Positions 62,521 through 64,000 of a stretch of DNA of 64,000 nucleotides are shown in pieces. The notes below the pieces were generated by a model. It made no database searches and was not told the DNA's origin. It saw nothing but the letters and a program-made list of their open reading frames with translations. Location: NCBI RefSeq assembly GCF_047123305.1, contig NZ_CP138918.1:3100001-3164000 (forward strand). The letters are read 5' to 3'. This DNA comes from Thalassobius sp047123305. Lineage in GTDB: Bacteria; Pseudomonadota; Alphaproteobacteria; Rhodobacterales; Rhodobacteraceae. Numbering within the stretch: the stretch's first letter is position 1; each line of letters begins with the position of its first letter. Both the position numbers and the translations under genes were made by a program.

Positions 62521-64000
62521 ATGGCGGATCTGAAGAAAATCGAAGTGCGCGGTGCGCGCGAACACAACCTCAAAAGCATTGACGTGGATATTCCCCGCGA
62601 TGAGCTGGTTGTGATCACCGGTCTGTCCGGCTCGGGCAAATCCTCGCTGGCGTTTGACACCATCTACGCCGAAGGCCAGCGCCGCTATGTCGAAAGCCTG
62701 AGCGCCTATGCCCGCCAATTCCTTGATATGATGGAAAAACCCGATGTGGACCACATCTCGGGCCTGAGCCCCGCGATCTCCATCGAGCAGAAAACCACTT
62801 CGAAGAACCCGCGTTCGACCGTTGGCACGGTGACCGAGATCTACGATTACATGCGGCTGCTCTTTGCCCGTGTCGGCACCCCCTATAGCCCCGCCACCGG
62901 CGAGCCGATTGAGGCGCAGCAGGTGCAGGATATGGTGGATCGGGTGATGACCATGGAGGAGGGTACCCGCGCCTATCTGTTGGCCCCGATTGTGCGGGAC
63001 CGCAAAGGGGAATACCGCAAAGAGTTTCTGGAACTGCGCAAACAGGGTTTCCAGCGGGTGAAAGTAAACGGGGATTTCCACGATCTTGATACGCCGCCGG
63101 AACTGGACAAGAAATTCCGCCATAATATCGATGTGGTGGTCGACCGTCTGGTGGTGAAAGAAGGCATGGAGACCCGTCTTGCCGACAGTTTCCGCACCGC
63201 GCTGGATCTGGCCGATGGCATCGCTGTGCTGGAGACCGCGCCGAAAGAGGGTGATCCGGAACGCATCACCTTTTCAGAAAACTTCGCCTGTCCGGTCAGT
63301 GGCTTCACCATTCCCGAGATTGAGCCGCGGCTGTTTTCGTTCAACGCCCCTTTCGGCGCCTGTCCGGAATGTGACGGTCTGGGCAAAGAGCTGTTCTTTG
63401 ACGAACGGCTGGTGGTGCCGGACCAGAACCTGAAGGTCTATGACGGCGCTCTGGCCCCCTGGCGCAAGGGCAAGTCGCCCTACTTCCTGCAAACCATTGA
63501 AGCCATCGCGAAACACTATCAGTTCGACAAAAACACCAAGTGGAAAGACCTGCCCAAAAAGGTGCAACAGGTGTTCCTGCATGGGTCGGGCAAGGAAGAG
63601 ATCGCGTTCCGCTATGACGAAGGGGGGCGGGTCTATCAGGTCACCCGCGTGTTCGAAGGCGTCATCCCCAATATGGAACGTCGCTACCGTGAAACGGACA
63701 GCAACTGGATCCGCGAAGAGTTTGAACGCTATCAGAACAATCGCCCCTGTGGCGCCTGTGGCGGCTACCGTCTGAAGGCCGAAGCATTGGCGGTGAAAAT
63801 TGCCGGTCTGCATGTGGGGCAGGTGGTCGAAATGTCGATCCGCGAGGCCTACGCCTGGTGCAAAACCGTGCCGGAGCATCTGACCGATCAGAAAAACGCC
63901 ATTGCCGGGGCCATCCTGAAAGAGATCCGCGAACGTCTGGGCTTCCTCAACAACGTGGGTCTGGAGTATCTGACGCTGAGCCGCAACTCTGGCACGCTGT
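62521..64000 (+). CDS. uvrA: Excinuclease ABC subunit A (3' end outside window)
   Basis: Damage-recognition subunit of nucleotide excision repair, an ABC ATPase. The first 493 residues are visible: Walker A GLSGSGKSSLAFDTIYAEG (residues 34-42 for the core), RRYVESLSAYARQFL, EQKTTSKNPRSTVGTVTEIY, and the zinc-module stretch ending ACPECDGLGKEL. The first zinc CxxC of E. coli is CPVSG here, so one ligand may be missing, as I recall in related bacteria. ATG 62521 follows AGGGA. It is open at the window end with no stop, and SOS control is indicated by the upstream LexA box. Confidence 0.95.
   Translation, partial: MADLKKIEVRGAREHNLKSIDVDIPRDELVVITGLSGSGKSSLAFDTIYAEGQRRYVESLSAYARQFLDMMEKPDVDHISGLSPAISIEQKTTSKNPRSTVGTVTEIYDYMRLLFARVGTPYSPATGEPIEAQQVQDMVDRVMTMEEGTRAYLLAPIVRDRKGEYRKEFLELRKQGFQRVKVNGDFHDLDTPPELDKKFRHNIDVVVDRLVVKEGMETRLADSFRTALDLADGIAVLETAPKEGDPERITFSENFACPVSGFTIPEIEPRLFSFNAPFGACPECDGLGKELFFDERLVVPDQNLKVYDGALAPWRKGKSPYFLQTIEAIAKHYQFDKNTKWKDLPKKVQQVFLHGSGKEEIAFRYDEGGRVYQVTRVFEGVIPNMERRYRETDSNWIREEFERYQNNRPCGACGGYRLKAEALAVKIAGLHVGQVVEMSIREAYAWCKTVPEHLTDQKNAIAGAILKEIRERLGFLNNVGLEYLTLSRNSGTL

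Overview
The window is a 64 kb piece of a GC-rich alphaproteobacterial chromosome, most likely a marine Rhodobacterales (Roseobacter-group) bacterium. This rests on four things: the complete gene order of a Rhodobacter capsulatus-type gene transfer agent (GTA) directly behind mltG; a pdhA-pdhB-pdhC cluster with a lipoyl-domain-bearing E1 beta subunit next to ftsB; a GTTC-N7-GTTC type LexA box before uvrA; and many protein families typical of that group. There is no rRNA, CRISPR array, recognisable tRNA or insertion sequence.

Layout. 1-840: end of mltG and its terminator. 1118-15004: GTA structural cluster (small and large terminase, portal, g3.5, protease, capsid, connector and adaptor, tail, baseplate, peptidase, host-specificity protein). 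All expected genes are present and in order, but five carry disabling lesions: in-frame stops in the large terminase, the portal N-terminus, gp12 and gp15, and a one-base deletion in the gp9 major tail protein. No gene outside the cluster shows such a lesion, so this looks like selective and recent GTA inactivation. 15-23 kb: cysE, pyruvate dehydrogenase genes on the minus strand, ftsB, an acetyltransferase, two AT-rich orphan genes and two families of structured intergenic repeats. 23-31 kb: class I aldolase, phosphoglycerate kinase, two cyclophilins, purine nucleoside phosphorylase and small accessory genes. 31-36 kb: cysS, cimA, a squalene-synthase-like gene. 36-43 kb: a transporter, then divergent cobalamin genes cobB-cobA and cbiD-cobK; the latter are translationally coupled to a DNA glycosylase and an esterase. 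43-53 kb: HNH nuclease, rpiB, bactofilin plus M23 peptidase, DUF455 protein, bacterioferritin comigratory protein, a large AsmA-like protein, queA. 53-64 kb: transporters, lipoamide dehydrogenase, a SRPBCC/ArsR pair, rhodanese, a repeat-containing von Willebrand A protein, and the start of uvrA.

Functional links. The E1, E2 and E3 subunits of pyruvate dehydrogenase lie at two loci about 35 kb apart. Both loci carry the same palindrome (TAGTTT-N6-AAACTA) before the first gene, a candidate operator for a shared regulator. The aldolase gene has a cluster of LacI-type half sites upstream. An inverted pair of structured repeats with compensatory changes in one hairpin brackets the GTA cluster plus cysE.
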